Positions 47,487 through 57,195 are shown, numbered from the stretch's first letter. The stretch: 64,000 nt of DNA from Myxococcales bacterium (GCA_016709545.1 JADJMO010000006.1:372001-436000), one strand, 5' to 3'. Notes: generated by a model not told the origin, from the letters alone. A program made the numbers and translations.

Positions 47487-48491
47487 TCACTTCGCGGTGC
47501 CGGGGGCGCAGGTCATCGGCGCCGCCGCGGCCACGTGCACGGGCACCGTGGTCTCCTCGAAGGTCTCGCCGCTCTTGCGGTCGAAACGGTGGACGACCGA
47601 GGTGCTGGCCGCGACCGAACCCGACGACTCGAACGCCCAGAGGTCGTCCTGCAGGAACGCGAAGCCCGAGCCGGGGAAGTGGTGGCCGGGGATCTTCATC
47701 GAGCGCACGGCGCCGAGGCTGCCGTCGTTGGGATCGATCTCGACGAAGCGCGGACCGTCGAAAGCGAAGAGCAGGCCGTCTTCGGTGCCGGCGACGCGGT
47801 CGGGGGTGAAGCCGGTCGGGAAGACGCCGTCGAACACGCGCGACGTGTTGCCGACCGGGTCCCACGCCGAGAGGTGGTTGACGGTGTCGCCGTCGACGCG
47901 ACCGGCGAAGAACAGCCAGTCGGCCTCGCCCGCGCGCTCGCGCACCGAGAAGCCCATGCCGCCGCGGAACGCCTTGCCGCTCGGGCCCTTGAGGTCGAGG
48001 CCGACGGGCTCGCAGGTGGCCGCGCCCCACGGATCGAACTTGTAGAGGCGAGAGACCGAGGTGCCCTTGGTGCCGAGGCCGAAGGTCCACATCACGTAGG
48101 CCGTGCCGTTCCAGTCGAGGGAGAGCGCGGTGGGCCAGACGCCCTTGGAGGGATCGGCGACGGGGCAGCCCTTGAGCTCGCCCCAGTACTCATGGTGCGG
48201 AGGGACCGCTTCGTCGGTGCTGGGGCTCGGATCGAACATCCACACCGTGGCCGGCGCGGGCCCGTCGTCTTGCACGCCGACGAGCAGCGCCTGCTCGTGC
48301 GCGTAAGAGCACTCCCCGAGCGAGTCGCCGCCCGTGACTGTGAAGCCGGCGGGGGGCCTGGCCGTCGTGGTGCTCGGCGCGGCGCCCTTGGGCGCGCGCA
48401 GGGTGATGGAAGCGTCCGTGTGATCGGCGCTCGCGGCACAGCCTGTCGCGAAGACCGCGACGGCCAGGAGGGCAATGCCTCGGGGGTACAT
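47487..48491 (-). CDS. Lipoprotein, uncharacterised, propeller-like
   Basis: A 334-residue protein. ATG at 48491 gives MYPRGIALLAVAVFATGCAAS, a typical lipoprotein signal (Cys about 18). Mature segments such as ALSLDWNGTAYVMWTFGLG, ADWLFFAGRVDGDTVNHLSAWD and DGLLFAFDGPRFVEIDPNDG repeat a strand-turn pattern with Asp/Gly turns, suggesting a beta-propeller. Four Cys could form disulfides. It is convergent with the ferritin-like gene, 12 bases apart. Confidence 0.72.
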   Translation of the reverse strand: MYPRGIALLAVAVFATGCAASADHTDASITLRAPKGAAPSTTTARPPAGFTVTGGDSLGECSYAHEQALLVGVQDDGPAPATVWMFDPSPSTDEAVPPHHEYWGELKGCPVADPSKGVWPTALSLDWNGTAYVMWTFGLGTKGTSVSRLYKFDPWGAATCEPVGLDLKGPSGKAFRGGMGFSVRERAGEADWLFFAGRVDGDTVNHLSAWDPVGNTSRVFDGVFPTGFTPDRVAGTEDGLLFAFDGPRFVEIDPNDGSLGAVRSMKIPGHHFPGSGFAFLQDDLWAFESSGSVAASTSVVHRFDRKSGETFEETTVPVHVAAAAPMTCAPGTAK

Positions 48492-48580
48492 GTATGCATG
48501 GGTAGCACACAGGGACCTTGCGCGCAAGCAAGGCTGATAGAAACGTCAACTCGGCAAAAGAAGCTAGCCCGTTGCGGGGA

Positions 48581-48835
48581 CTACAGGCAGTGCGCGTGGG
48601 CAGCCTCGCAGACGTCCTTCTTCTCGTAGAGCCCGTTGCAGTCGGCGCCGGTGCAGTTGCAGGCCTGGGTGTAGACGCAGCTCGTGCCGCCCCACATGTA
48701 CCCCGACGGCCCGGAGCAGCCGGTCTTGAGACCGTTCACCTCTTGGGGCTGGCAGGTCCCGATGCGGGGACACCCGAGCTGCGCGCAGCCGAGCACGAGG
48801 AGGAGACCGAGGAGCGTGCGCACGCCCGAGAACAT
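48581..48835 (-). CDS. Small Cys-rich lipoprotein
   Basis: An 84-residue protein from ATG 48835 (MFSGVRTLLGLLLVLGCAQLG, lipobox LVLGC). The mature part of about 67 residues has ten Cys (PRIGTCQPQ, TGCSGPSG, TSCVYTQACNCTGADC, DVCEAAHAHC), a compact disulfide-rich module like EGF- or keratin-like secreted domains. It is transcribed after a strong terminator, so it must have its own promoter. Confidence 0.7.
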   Translation of the reverse strand: MFSGVRTLLGLLLVLGCAQLGCPRIGTCQPQEVNGLKTGCSGPSGYMWGGTSCVYTQACNCTGADCNGLYEKKDVCEAAHAHCL

Positions 48836-48868
48836 AGCTCGACTTCGGAGCGCGCGGACGGGGCCGCC

Positions 48869-48914
48869 AAAAAAGCAGGAGCCCCGGTCCCTCCTCTCGG
48901 AGTGACCAGGGCTC
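48869..48914 (-). terminator. Rho-independent terminator of the globin gene
   Basis: On the minus strand GAGCCCTGGTC and GACCGGGGCTC (48914-48904 and 48889-48879) form an 11-bp stem with one mismatch and a 14-base loop, followed by CTGC and six T (48874-48869). It sits 37 bases after the stop of the truncated globin gene. It is the only classical terminator with a T-run that I found here. Confidence 0.8.
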
Positions 48915-48950
48915 TCGGTCATCGGCTGCGAAGGCGGCCGACGTCTCGAC

Positions 48951-49586
48951 TCACTTGCCCTTCGGCTTGGCCGAGGTGCTGGCGGCGGCCGAGGCGGCCG
49001 GCTTGGGGGCCTTCTTGCCGTTGTCCACGACCTGGTCCTTCATGCCGTTGAGGGTGTCGAGGATCGGCTTCGCGTCCTCGTCGGCCACGCCCGCGTCCTT
49101 GAGGCCCGCGGCGACGTCCTCGACGAAGGCGGTGAAATCCGCCTCCTTGAGGTTCATGCCCTTGTGGGCCGCGACCATGTCCTTGCCCTTGTACTCGCCG
49201 GGGCCGCCGACGGCCGCCGTGATCTGGTCGACCAGGTTGGCCTTGAGGGCCTCGAGCTTCTTCGGGTCCTTGACCGTCTTGGCGAAGTACTTGTTGATGC
49301 GCTTGTCGTCGCCGATCTTCTTGATGATGGCGTCGACGGCCTTGGTGATGCCGTCCTTGCCGCCGAGCTTCTCGAAGGGCGTCTTGACCTTGGGGGGCTC
49401 GGGGGTCGCGCTGGGCGCCGCGGCGCTGCTCACGGCCGGCTCGGCCGACTTGACCTCGGGGGCCGCCGACGAGACCTCGGGCTTCGGGGTGGTGGCGCCC
49501 GCGCCCTCGGCCTTGTCACCGCCGCAGGCGACGACGTAGGCGGTGGAGGCGAACAGGGCGGCGGCGACGAGGATCTTGCGGGTCAT
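48951..49586 (-). CDS. Exported group 1 truncated haemoglobin (lipoprotein)
   Basis: A 211-residue protein. MTRKILVAAALFASTAYVVACGG is a lipoprotein signal (Cys about 21), and a Ser/Ala/Pro/Lys linker reaches residue about 65. A 2/2 globin domain then opens TPFEKLGGKDGITKAVD and contains AAVGGPGEYKGKDMVAAHKGMN, whose His is the expected proximal haem ligand, and AGLKDAGV. A Lys/Ala/Ser tail follows. Truncated globins bind O2 or NO and are normally cytoplasmic. A lipid-anchored one would act in the periplasm or outer membrane. Ends at a strong terminator. Confidence 0.82.
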   Translation of the reverse strand: MTRKILVAAALFASTAYVVACGGDKAEGAGATTPKPEVSSAAPEVKSAEPAVSSAAAPSATPEPPKVKTPFEKLGGKDGITKAVDAIIKKIGDDKRINKYFAKTVKDPKKLEALKANLVDQITAAVGGPGEYKGKDMVAAHKGMNLKEADFTAFVEDVAAGLKDAGVADEDAKPILDTLNGMKDQVVDNGKKAPKPAASAAASTSAKPKGK

Positions 49587-49648
49587 GGAGTTTCCTTCCG
49601 GGTAGGCGGTCACTCGAACGACCGCGGGCTCTTCTGGGAGCGCCGGCC

Positions 49649-50329
49649 TCATAGTCGATCTGCGGCCGAAAGGGGAAGGGTTTTCGCCGCGAGGGCCACC
49701 TCGGCGGCCTGGTTGACCGCCTCGATCGCCTCTGCGAGCTGCTCGGGCGGCGTGTCGGCCGGGAGACTCGGGCCGAGCACGACCACCGCGCGGGCGAACG
49801 GCAGCGGAAGCGCCATCCGGTCCCACGCGCGACGGAGCACCCGGCGCGGGGCGCACGCCGATCCGATGGGCACCAGCACGCCCCCGACATGGCGGGCACA
49901 GGCGAGGACGCCCGGGGAAACGGTGCCATAGGGGCCCTTCGGCCCGTCGACCGCGAACGCCGCGTCGAGCGACTCGGCCTTCATGCGCTTGACCAGGGCG
50001 ACCAGGGCGCGCGCGCCCCCACGGCTGGTCGAGCCTCGGACGACCACCATCCCGGCGCGCCGCATCACGGCCGTCGACCAGGCACCGTCGGCGGAGAAGG
50101 AGACGAGGACACCCGTGCGGCGACGCCGTCGCCACGCGAGGAGCGGGACCTGCGTGCCGTGGAAGAACGCGAGCACCCATGGCGCAGTGCCCCCATCGGA
50201 GGTGCGATCGATCACGGTCAGCCGCAGCGTCGCGAGCCACGCCCGCACGAGCCAGCCGAGCAACCAACCGAGGAGGGGCACGACTTCGCCATTTACGCCC
50301 GCCGCGCGCGTGCGTCTCTTCCCGCCCAT
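49649..50329 (-). CDS. Lysophospholipid acyltransferase-like protein (DUF374 type)
   Basis: Membrane-associated acyltransferase-like protein of 226 residues. LAFFHGTQVPLLAW gives the catalytic His region in the DUF374 variant, FSADGAWST and AVDGPKGPYGTVSPG follow, then VVVLGPSLPADTPP. Relatives act in lipid or lipid A acylation. The ATG at 50329 lies inside CCCATGGGC, which also holds the start codon of the divergent hom gene. The GTG at 50281 would leave 46 bases between them and may be the true start. Confidence 0.78.
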   Translation of the reverse strand: MGGKRRTRAAGVNGEVVPLLGWLLGWLVRAWLATLRLTVIDRTSDGGTAPWVLAFFHGTQVPLLAWRRRRRTGVLVSFSADGAWSTAVMRRAGMVVVRGSTSRGGARALVALVKRMKAESLDAAFAVDGPKGPYGTVSPGVLACARHVGGVLVPIGSACAPRRVLRRAWDRMALPLPFARAVVVLGPSLPADTPPEQLAEAIEAVNQAAEVALAAKTLPLSAADRL

Positions 50330-51647
50330 GGGCACTCCCATCCGCTTCGCGTTGCTCGGCTGTGGGACCGTCGGCAGTGGGGTCGTCGAGCTCGTCACCC
50401 GCAACCGCAAGTACCTCGAGACGCGCATCGGCGCGCCGCTCGAGCTCGCGCGCGTGGTCGTCCGCGATGCGAACAAGGCCCGCACCGCGTCCCTCGATCC
50501 GGGTCTGCTGACCACCGACGTCGCGAGCGTCGTCGGCGCGAAGGACGTCGACGTGGTCGTCGAGGTCGTCGGTGGCGTCGAGCCGGCGGGCCACTGGGTC
50601 GAGGCCGCGCTCCGCGCCGGGCAGAGCGTGGTGACCGCCAACAAGTCGCTGCTCGCGGCGCGCGGTCCAGAGCTCCTGCGGCTCGCCGCGGCCCACCACG
50701 CCGACCTCGGGTTCGAGGCCTCGGTGGGCGGCGCGGTGCCGATCGTCCGCACGCTGCGCGAGCACCTGGTCGCGGACTGGGTGCGCAGCCTGCGGGGCAT
50801 CGTCAACGGCACCTGCAACTACATCCTCACGCGCATGCGCGACGAAGGCGCCTCGTTCGGCGAGGTGCTGCGCGCCGCGCAAGACCTGGGCTACGCGGAG
50901 GCCGAGCCATCGCTCGACGTCGACGGCCACGACGCGGCCCACAAGCTGTGCGTGCTCGCGATGCTCGCGTTCGGCGCCGAGGTCCAGCCCGCGGACGTGC
51001 CGACCGAGGGCATCCGCGCCATCGAGCCCGTCGACCTGCGCTACGCAGCCCGGTTCGGCTATGCGATCAAGCACCTCGCCGTGGCCCGCGAGACCAGAGA
51101 GGGCGCCCTCGATCTGCGCGTGCATCCTGCGCTGATCCCCGCGCGTGCGCCGCTCGCCTCGGTCGACGGCGTGCTCAACGGCGTCGCGCTGCAAGCCGAC
51201 GCAGCGGGGGCGCAGGTGCTCGTCGGCCCCGGCGCGGGCGCGCACCCGACGGCGGCCTCCGTGGTGGCCGACCTCGTGGACGCGGCGCGCGCCCGCCGCG
51301 CGGGGGTCTCCGGACTGCTCACCCAGGGGCTCGACCCGGCGCGTCGAGCGATCGCGGAGGCGGGCATGCAAGAGGCGCCCTGGTACCTGCGACTGCGGGT
51401 GACCGACCGCCCTGGCGTCCTCGCCCAGATCGCGGGCGCCCTCGGCCACCACCGGGTCTCGATCGAGCAGCTGGTGCAGGAGTCACGCGGCCGTCGCGTG
51501 GACGACCCGAGCACGGAAGAAGAGCCACGGATCATCGTCTTCCTCACCCACGACGCGATCGAGCGCGACGTCCGGGCGGCGGTTCGCGCCATCGACGCCA
51601 TGCCGTTCGTCCACGGCGCGACGATGGCGCTCCGCGTCGAAGCCTGA
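50328..51647 (+). CDS. hom: Homoserine dehydrogenase
   Basis: NAD(P)-dependent enzyme of 439 residues converting aspartate semialdehyde to homoserine for threonine and methionine synthesis. Seen are FALLGCGTVGSGVVELV (cofactor), VVTANKSLLAARG, EASVGGAVPIV, IVNGTCNYILTRM and EAEPSLDVDGHDAAHKL (catalytic Asp/Lys region). A C-terminal ACT domain (RLRVTDRPGVLAQIAGALGHH) is typical of the long, threonine-regulated form. The 158 bases after it (51648-51805) hold no gene or clear promoter. Confidence 0.95.
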   Translation: MGTPIRFALLGCGTVGSGVVELVTRNRKYLETRIGAPLELARVVVRDANKARTASLDPGLLTTDVASVVGAKDVDVVVEVVGGVEPAGHWVEAALRAGQSVVTANKSLLAARGPELLRLAAAHHADLGFEASVGGAVPIVRTLREHLVADWVRSLRGIVNGTCNYILTRMRDEGASFGEVLRAAQDLGYAEAEPSLDVDGHDAAHKLCVLAMLAFGAEVQPADVPTEGIRAIEPVDLRYAARFGYAIKHLAVARETREGALDLRVHPALIPARAPLASVDGVLNGVALQADAAGAQVLVGPGAGAHPTAASVVADLVDAARARRAGVSGLLTQGLDPARRAIAEAGMQEAPWYLRLRVTDRPGVLAQIAGALGHHRVSIEQLVQESRGRRVDDPSTEEEPRIIVFLTHDAIERDVRAAVRAIDAMPFVHGATMALRVEA

Positions 51648-51805
51648 CCCCGTTCCCGTCTGGGCAGATCGAGCGTGTCACACGGGTGGGACACCCTCGG
51701 GCACAGGCCCACACAGCATCCTGATCGACTGCACAGCCACGTCGAAATACTTCGCACACAGCTGGCGATCGTCGACGAATCCAGGCACTCTTCCTCCTCA
51801 AGCCC

Positions 51806-53271
51806 ATGGGAGAACCGGCCGAGAACGAAGGACTCCTCCTGCGCGAGGGTGCGCTGGTCGAGGGCAAGTACCGTCTCGTCCGCGCCGCGGGTGAAGGCGC
51901 GATGGGCTTCGTGTGGCAGGCCGAGCACGTCACGCTCGGTCACCCCGTCGCCATCAAGTTCCTGCACGGATCGGTCGCCAACGCGGCAGAACCGCGCGCC
52001 CGCTTCGAGCGTGAGGCGCGGCTCGCGGCACGTCTCGGGAGGCTTCTCGCCACATCACCCGCGTGATGGATCACGGCGTCACCGTCGACGGCACGCCGTT
52101 CCTCGTCATGGAGTTCCTGCACGGCGAGGGGCTCGAGGTGCGCCTCAAGCGCGAGCGTCGGCTCCCGCTCGCCCTGGTCGCCAAGATCACCGCGCAGCTG
52201 TGCCGCGCGCTCGTCGTCGCGCACCAGGGTGGCGTCATCCACCGCGATCTCAAGCCGGCCAACGTCTTCCTCTGCGAAGACCCGGACAACCAGAACGAGC
52301 TGCTCGTGAAGCTGCTCGACTTCGGCGTGGCCAAGGCCGAGGGCGACGAGAACCAGGCCACGCGCGCGGGCGCGCTCATCGGCACGCCCAACTACATGAG
52401 CCCGGAGCAGATCACGGGCGAGCCGCTCGACGCGCGCAGCGATCTCTGGGCCGCCGCCGCCATCGTCTACCGCATGGCCGTGGGTCGCGCGCCGTTCGGT
52501 TCGGGTGCTCTGTCCGAGCTCGCCATGCGCATCGTCGCGACCGAGCCGCCCACGCCCACCGCGCTCGCGCCCGACCTCCCGCACGAGTTCGATCTCTGGG
52601 TGCAGAAGGGCCTCGCCAAGAAGCCCCCGCAGCGCTTCCAGACGGCGCGCGAGCTCGCCGACTCGATGGCCATGGTCGCGGGCATCAGCTCCGCGGGCGT
52701 CACGGGCAGCTTCTCGGCGTCCGCCGCGGAGGCCCTCGCGCTGCAGCTCGGCGACTCGGTCGGTGGGCTGCAGAGCACCGTCAACGAGCCCCGTTCGTAC
52801 GGAGCGGCGCAGCCCGCACCTGGCTTCGTGCCTGCGCCGCGCCCGTCCGGTGGCAAGGGCAAGGTCGTCATCGGTGCCTTCCTCGCCGCGTGCGTGGTCG
52901 GGGGCATCTTCTTCGGCGTTCGCCTCGCGCAGCAGCCCAGCGCGCAGCCGGCCGCCGCGGCGGGCGCCAAGACCGCCGACACCAAGGCCTCGGCCCAGCC
53001 CGACCCCAAGGCCGACAAGAAGGCCGAGGAGCCCAAGCCCGAGGCCAAGAAGGACGACGACACCAAGGCCGTCGAAGCGGTCAAGAGCGCCGACCCGGTG
53101 AAGCCGCTCGGAGCCCCGCTGCCCGTCGGCATCAAGCCCACCCTCGGAGTCGCGCCCGCCAAGACCGCGAAGACCGCGGAGCCCACGGCCTCCGCGCCGC
53201 CTCCGCCTCCGCAGCCCACGACCACCGCGAAGAAGCCCGACGACCTCTGGAACAAGAAGGACGAGATGTGA
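51806..53271 (+). CDS. Eukaryote-type Ser/Thr protein kinase (frameshifted)
   Basis: Cytoplasmic kinase with a membrane anchor. Motifs in order: GEGAMGFVWQAEH (P-loop), VAIKFLH (Lys), VMEFLHGEGLEVRL, VIHRDLKPANVFLC (catalytic loop), LLDFGVAKAEG (DFG), IGTPNYMSPEQITGE, DLWAAAAIVYRMAVG. One helix (VVIGAFLAACVVGGIFFGVRL) is followed by an Ala/Lys/Pro-rich extracytoplasmic tail. The frame breaks at GGG 52037-52039; a fourth G joins LAARLG to EASRHITRVMDHGV. It is first in an operon and overlaps the next gene by GTGA. It probably phosphorylates regulators or partners involved in the adjoining envelope proteins. Confidence 0.88.
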
Positions 53272-54242
53272 CGCGCTCCCGGTCCGTGTTTTCGTCTGCC
53301 CTCGCTTCTCTCTCGCTCTCGTTGCTCGCCCCGGTCCTCGCGGCGGCGCCCACGGAGCAAGAACAGGCCATCGCGAAGGGGCTCTTCGACAAGGGCGTCA
53401 AGCAGATGGAGCAGGGCAAGTGCGACGAGATCCCCATCAAGGATCCCGCCGTCTGCAGGGAGGCGCGCGAGAACTTCAAGCGCGCCTACGAGCTCACCGG
53501 CGCGCTCGGAGCGCTGCGCAACCTCGCCTACGTCGAGAAGGGCCTCGGCCTGGTCGCGAGCGCCTCCCGCCACTTCCGCGACGTCGCGCGCGAGGCGCCC
53601 AAGGATCCGCGGCCCGAGCGCCAGGCGTGGGCCGAGTTCGCCAAGAAAGAGGTCGCCGAGCTCGAGCCGCGCATCCCGCACCTCACGGTGAAGATCGTCG
53701 AGAAGCTCCCCGGCCTGAAGGTCACCCTCGACGGTGAGATCCTCAAGGACGCCGCGTGGAACACCGCGATCGACGTCGATCCCGGCAAGCACGCCGTGCA
53801 CGCGGAGGCTCCCGGGCACCTCAACTTCGAGGGCTCGGTCACCATCGCCGAGAAGCAGGACAAAGCGATCTCGGTTGTGCTCGAGGTCGACGCCAGCCCC
53901 ACCGTCGAGAAGAAGGCGCCCTCGAAGATCGGGCCCATCGTCGTCACCACGGCGGGCGTCGTGGGCATCGGCGTCGGGCTCACGTTCGGCTACCTGGCGA
54001 TCAAGAAGAAGGGCGACGACTGCCCCAACGGCGTGTGCGCCGCGCAGTCCTCGATCGACGACGGGCGCACGCTGGCCAACGTCTCGACCATCGTCACCGG
54101 CGTCGGTGCGGCCTTGCTCGTGGGCGGCGTGGTCTGGTGGGTGCTCACGCCCTCGGGCAGCCCGACCAAGGACAAGGCGGCGTGGGTCCTGCCCTACGCC
54201 TCCCGCGATGGCGCAGGGGTCGCCGGTTTCGTACGGTTCTGA
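53268..54242 (+). CDS. PEGA-like secreted/membrane protein
   Basis: A 324-residue protein from GTG 53268, overlapping the kinase stop. The signal is ALASLSLSLLAPVLAAAP. A helical repeat region (FDKGVKQMEQGKCDEI, FKRAYELTGALGALRNLAYVEKGLG) resembles TPR units. A PEGA-like beta domain follows (LPGLKVTLDGEILKDAAWNTAIDVDPGKHAVHAEAPG). Two helices (IVVTTAGVVGIGVGLTFGYLAI and VSTIVTGVGAALLVGGVVWWVL) then close it. Kinase plus PEGA/TPR partner is a frequent myxobacterial arrangement; the function is unknown. Confidence 0.8.
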   Translation: MTRSRSVFSSALASLSLSLLAPVLAAAPTEQEQAIAKGLFDKGVKQMEQGKCDEIPIKDPAVCREARENFKRAYELTGALGALRNLAYVEKGLGLVASASRHFRDVAREAPKDPRPERQAWAEFAKKEVAELEPRIPHLTVKIVEKLPGLKVTLDGEILKDAAWNTAIDVDPGKHAVHAEAPGHLNFEGSVTIAEKQDKAISVVLEVDASPTVEKKAPSKIGPIVVTTAGVVGIGVGLTFGYLAIKKKGDDCPNGVCAAQSSIDDGRTLANVSTIVTGVGAALLVGGVVWWVLTPSGSPTKDKAAWVLPYASRDGAGVAGFVRF

Positions 54243-54243
54243 G

Positions 54244-55417
54244 ATGAGGCGGTTCGCTCTCTCGGCGGCGCTCCCGGTGGTGGGGGCTCTCTGCACCGCG
54301 GGCCTGTTCGCCGCGTGCGCGAGCCTGACCGGCTACGACGACCTCCGCGTGGCCTCGAGCGACACGCAGCCCGAGGTCGTCGCCGAGGTCTCGACCGACG
54401 GCGCCTCCGACAGCGTCGTCGAGACCCCGGCCGATGCGGGCGTGACCGCGGCCCGCATCCTCGCGCCCACCCGGCACGGTCGCGCCGTCCGGCAAGGGCA
54501 AGACCAAGTGGTTCGTCTTCTCGCGCTACTGGATGAACCAGAAGGACCCGAAGACCGATGCGCTCAGCGCGAACGCGTGGCGCTCGATCGGCTACGACCT
54601 CGACAAGGTCTGCACGGGACCGACCGAGTCCAAGGAGAACACGGGCACCTGCCGCCGGCCTGACGGCGCGAAGCAGGACACGCTCGTCGACGGCGATGCT
54701 TGCCGTGACAACAACTTCGGTTCGCAGGTCGTGCCGCTCGTGGGCGTGTACGACGCCATCTTCGAGGAAGAGTCGACGACGGCGGTCCAGAACGGGATCG
54801 GCACGCTGATCCTCTCGCTCGAAGACGTCGACGACGGCCCGAACGATCCGTACGTCGTGGGCAAGGTCTACAAGACCGCCAACTTCAAGACCCTCGGCAC
54901 CAAGCCTCCGGCGTGGGACGGCACCGACATCCGCGAGATCACCGATGACTCGCTCGAAGGCGCCGATCTGTCGAAGCCCAAGGTGCTGTTCGAGAAGGGC
55001 TGGATCGTCGACAACCTGTGGGTGAGCGGCGACGGCCGGGTGCTCGACTTCCCGCTGCCCCTCGCCAACATCACGGTCGCGATGCCGCTCGTCGCCGGAC
55101 GCATGACCCTCGAGCTCGACGCCACGCACGAGAACGGCAAGTTCGGCCTCGTGGTCGGGGCCATTCCGCGCGCCAAGCTCGACAGCGTGGTCACCGCCAT
55201 CGGCGACTGGGCGGGGATCTGCAAGGGAACCACGCTGTACGACGGCCTCGTCGCCAGCGTCACCCGGCAGTGCGACGTCGTGGTCGACGCGCCCGACCTC
55301 CAGACCACGAGCGCCACCTGCGACGGCATCTCGTTCGCCATCGGCTTCAGCGTCAAGGGCGTGCAGCCGCCCACGACCGTCGTCACAGCCCCCATCTACG
55401 TGCCGAAGTGCCCGTGA
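54244..55417 (+). CDS. Lipoprotein A of a duplicated pair (frameshifted)
   Basis: Lipoprotein with signal LPVVGALCTAGLFAACASLTGYDDL (Cys about 25) and the family start ACASLTGYDDLRV. Mature domain: KWFVFSRYWMNQKDPKTDAL, then RSIGYDLDKVCTGP, ENTGTCRRPDGAKQD, GDACRDNNFGSQVV and VDDGPNDPYVVGKVY. The frame breaks at about 54470-54472 (one C too many or two missing); removing a C gives APTGTVAPSGKGKTK. It is homologous to the next gene. Cys-pairs are shared, so a disulfide-stabilised beta domain is likely. Confidence 0.76.
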
Positions 55418-55433
55418 ACCGGCAGGAGAGCGG

Positions 55434-56593
55434 ATGGACTTCTCACACCTTCGCAAGCTGACCGCGTTCCTCGTCGGCCCGTTCGTGCTCGCCGCGTGCG
55501 CGACGCTGGTCGGCTACGACGAGCTCACCGTGGCCGGCGCCGACGGCAGCCCGGTGACCGACTCGCGCACGGAAGCGGCCACGGACGGCGTCGTGACCGA
55601 TGGCGGCGACGGCGGCCTCGTCGCGAGTCAGCCGCCCGGTCGCCCGACCGGCGACCCGAAGCCTTCCCCACCGGCAAGACGCTGTGGTTCGCGGTCAAGC
55701 GCTTCCGCCTGGGCAGCCAGAACGCGGCGGGCGTCGTGATCGACGGCGCCTGGAGGGAGTGGGGCTACGACATCGATCGCGTGTGCACGAGCACCGACGA
55801 CTCGATCAAGAACATCGGCACGTGCCGGCGGGTCGCGGGCGCCAAGCAGGAGAGCCTGCAAGATGGCAACAACTGCCGAGACAACAACTTCGGCCAGCAC
55901 GTGATCGCGCTCGCCCGGGTCGCCTCGGACGGCTTCGAGGCCCGGCTCGTCGACGGCACGCTCGGCGGCAACGCCACCCTGATCATCAAGCTGGAGGACG
56001 TGGACGAGGGCGCCGACGACCCCTACGTGCCCGCCAAGCTCTATTCGGCGGCCGACCTCAAGGGGGTGGCGCCGAAGTGGGACGGCACCGACGTTCGTAC
56101 CGTCACCTCCGACTCGTTGATCGACGGCACGCTCGACAAGCCGCTCACCGAGTTTCCCCGCGGCTACCTGGTCGGCAACGTCTGGGTCTCCGGCGAGCCC
56201 GGCAAGTTCACCATCCCCGTCCCCGTCGCCGACAACCCTGCCCTGATGCGGCTCGAGGGTGGCGTGACGACGTTCAAGCTCGCGCCCGACCGCAAGTCGG
56301 CCTCGGGTGGGGTGATCTCGGGCGCGCTCCCCCTCGGTGACATCGAGGCGGTGCTCAAGCCGATCGCCATCAGCGCCGGCCTCTGTCCGGGCAGCGCGTT
56401 CTACGAGTCCACCCTCAAGACCGTGAAGCAGTACCCGGATCTGGTCTCGGGGGCTCCGAACATGCAGGACCAGTCGGTCGAGTGCAACGCGATGAGCGTC
56501 GGGCTCGGCTTCGACATCGCGCCGATCCAGCCGGTCGTGAAGGTCGATCCCCCGCCGACGCCCGCCCCGGGCAAGTGCGGCGACGCGGGCTGA
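55434..56593 (+). CDS. Lipoprotein B of a duplicated pair (frameshifted)
   Basis: Same architecture as its neighbour: LTAFLVGPFVLAACATLVGYDELTV (lipobox LAAC), Asp/Thr linker, then TGKTLWFAVKRFRLGSQN, WGYDIDRVCTSTDDS, NIGTCRRVAGAKQES, GNNCRDNNFGQHVI and VDEGADDPYVPAKLY. The frame breaks near 55662-55669; one extra C gives DPKPFPTGKTLW. Tandem duplicates that keep the Cys pattern but have diverged in most positions, so an old duplication. The ligand or role is unknown. Confidence 0.76.
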
Positions 56594-56598
56594 CTCCG

Positions 56599-57195
56599 AT
56601 GAGCCAGTGGGACAGCCGCTTCGCGACCGACGCGTTCGTCTACGGCGAGGAGCCGAACGAGTTCCTGCGCGAGGAGTGCGGCCGCTTCGCGCCACAGTCA
56701 CGCGTCCTCTGCCTCGGCGACGGTGAAGGCCGCAACGGCGTCTTCCTCGCCGAGCGTGGGCACCACGTCACCTCGCTCGATCTGTCCGCGGTGGGGCTCG
56801 CCAAGGCGGCGCGCCTCGCCGCCCAGCGCGCGGTCCCCTTGCAGACCCTCCACGCCGATCTCGCCGAGTGGCGCGCCGGTGATGGCTCCTTCGACGTCGT
56901 GGTCTCGGTGTTCTGTCACGTCCCGCGGGCCTTGCGGCGAACGGTGCACGCCGATCTCGCGCGCGTGCTCGCGCCCGGGGGGCTGTTCGTCCTCACGGCC
57001 TACCGCCCCGAGCAGCTCCCGTTCGGCACGGGCGGTCCCAAGGATCTCGATCTCCTCTTCCCCCTCGCGGAGCTGCGCGAGGAGCTCGTGGGCCTCGAGC
57101 TCCTCGTGGCGCGCGAGGTGGAGCGCGACGTCGTCGAGGGCACCCTGCACACCGGTCGCGCGGCGACCGTCGAAGTGGTCGCGCGTCGCCCCTAG
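56599..57195 (+). CDS. SAM-dependent methyltransferase (TehB-like)
   Basis: A 198-residue class I methyltransferase. SQWDSRFATDAFVYGEEPNEFL at the N-terminus and VLCLGDGEGRNGVFLAERGH (motif I, SAM binding), then SLDLSAVGLAKAA (motif II) and FDVVVSVFCHVPRALR. VLAPGGLFVLTAYRPEQL ends the fold. The N-terminal WDxRY-like start is common in small TehB/UbiE-like enzymes. Substrate unknown. Stop overlaps the convergent GNAT gene by four bases. Confidence 0.85.
   Translation: MSQWDSRFATDAFVYGEEPNEFLREECGRFAPQSRVLCLGDGEGRNGVFLAERGHHVTSLDLSAVGLAKAARLAAQRAVPLQTLHADLAEWRAGDGSFDVVVSVFCHVPRALRRTVHADLARVLAPGGLFVLTAYRPEQLPFGTGGPKDLDLLFPLAELREELVGLELLVAREVERDVVEGTLHTGRAATVEVVARRP

Noticed and set aside
51648..51805. 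GTGTCACACGGGTGGGACAC near-palindrome as operator of the kinase operon
   Set aside because: The arms are imperfect and no promoter boxes lie nearby; left uncalled.
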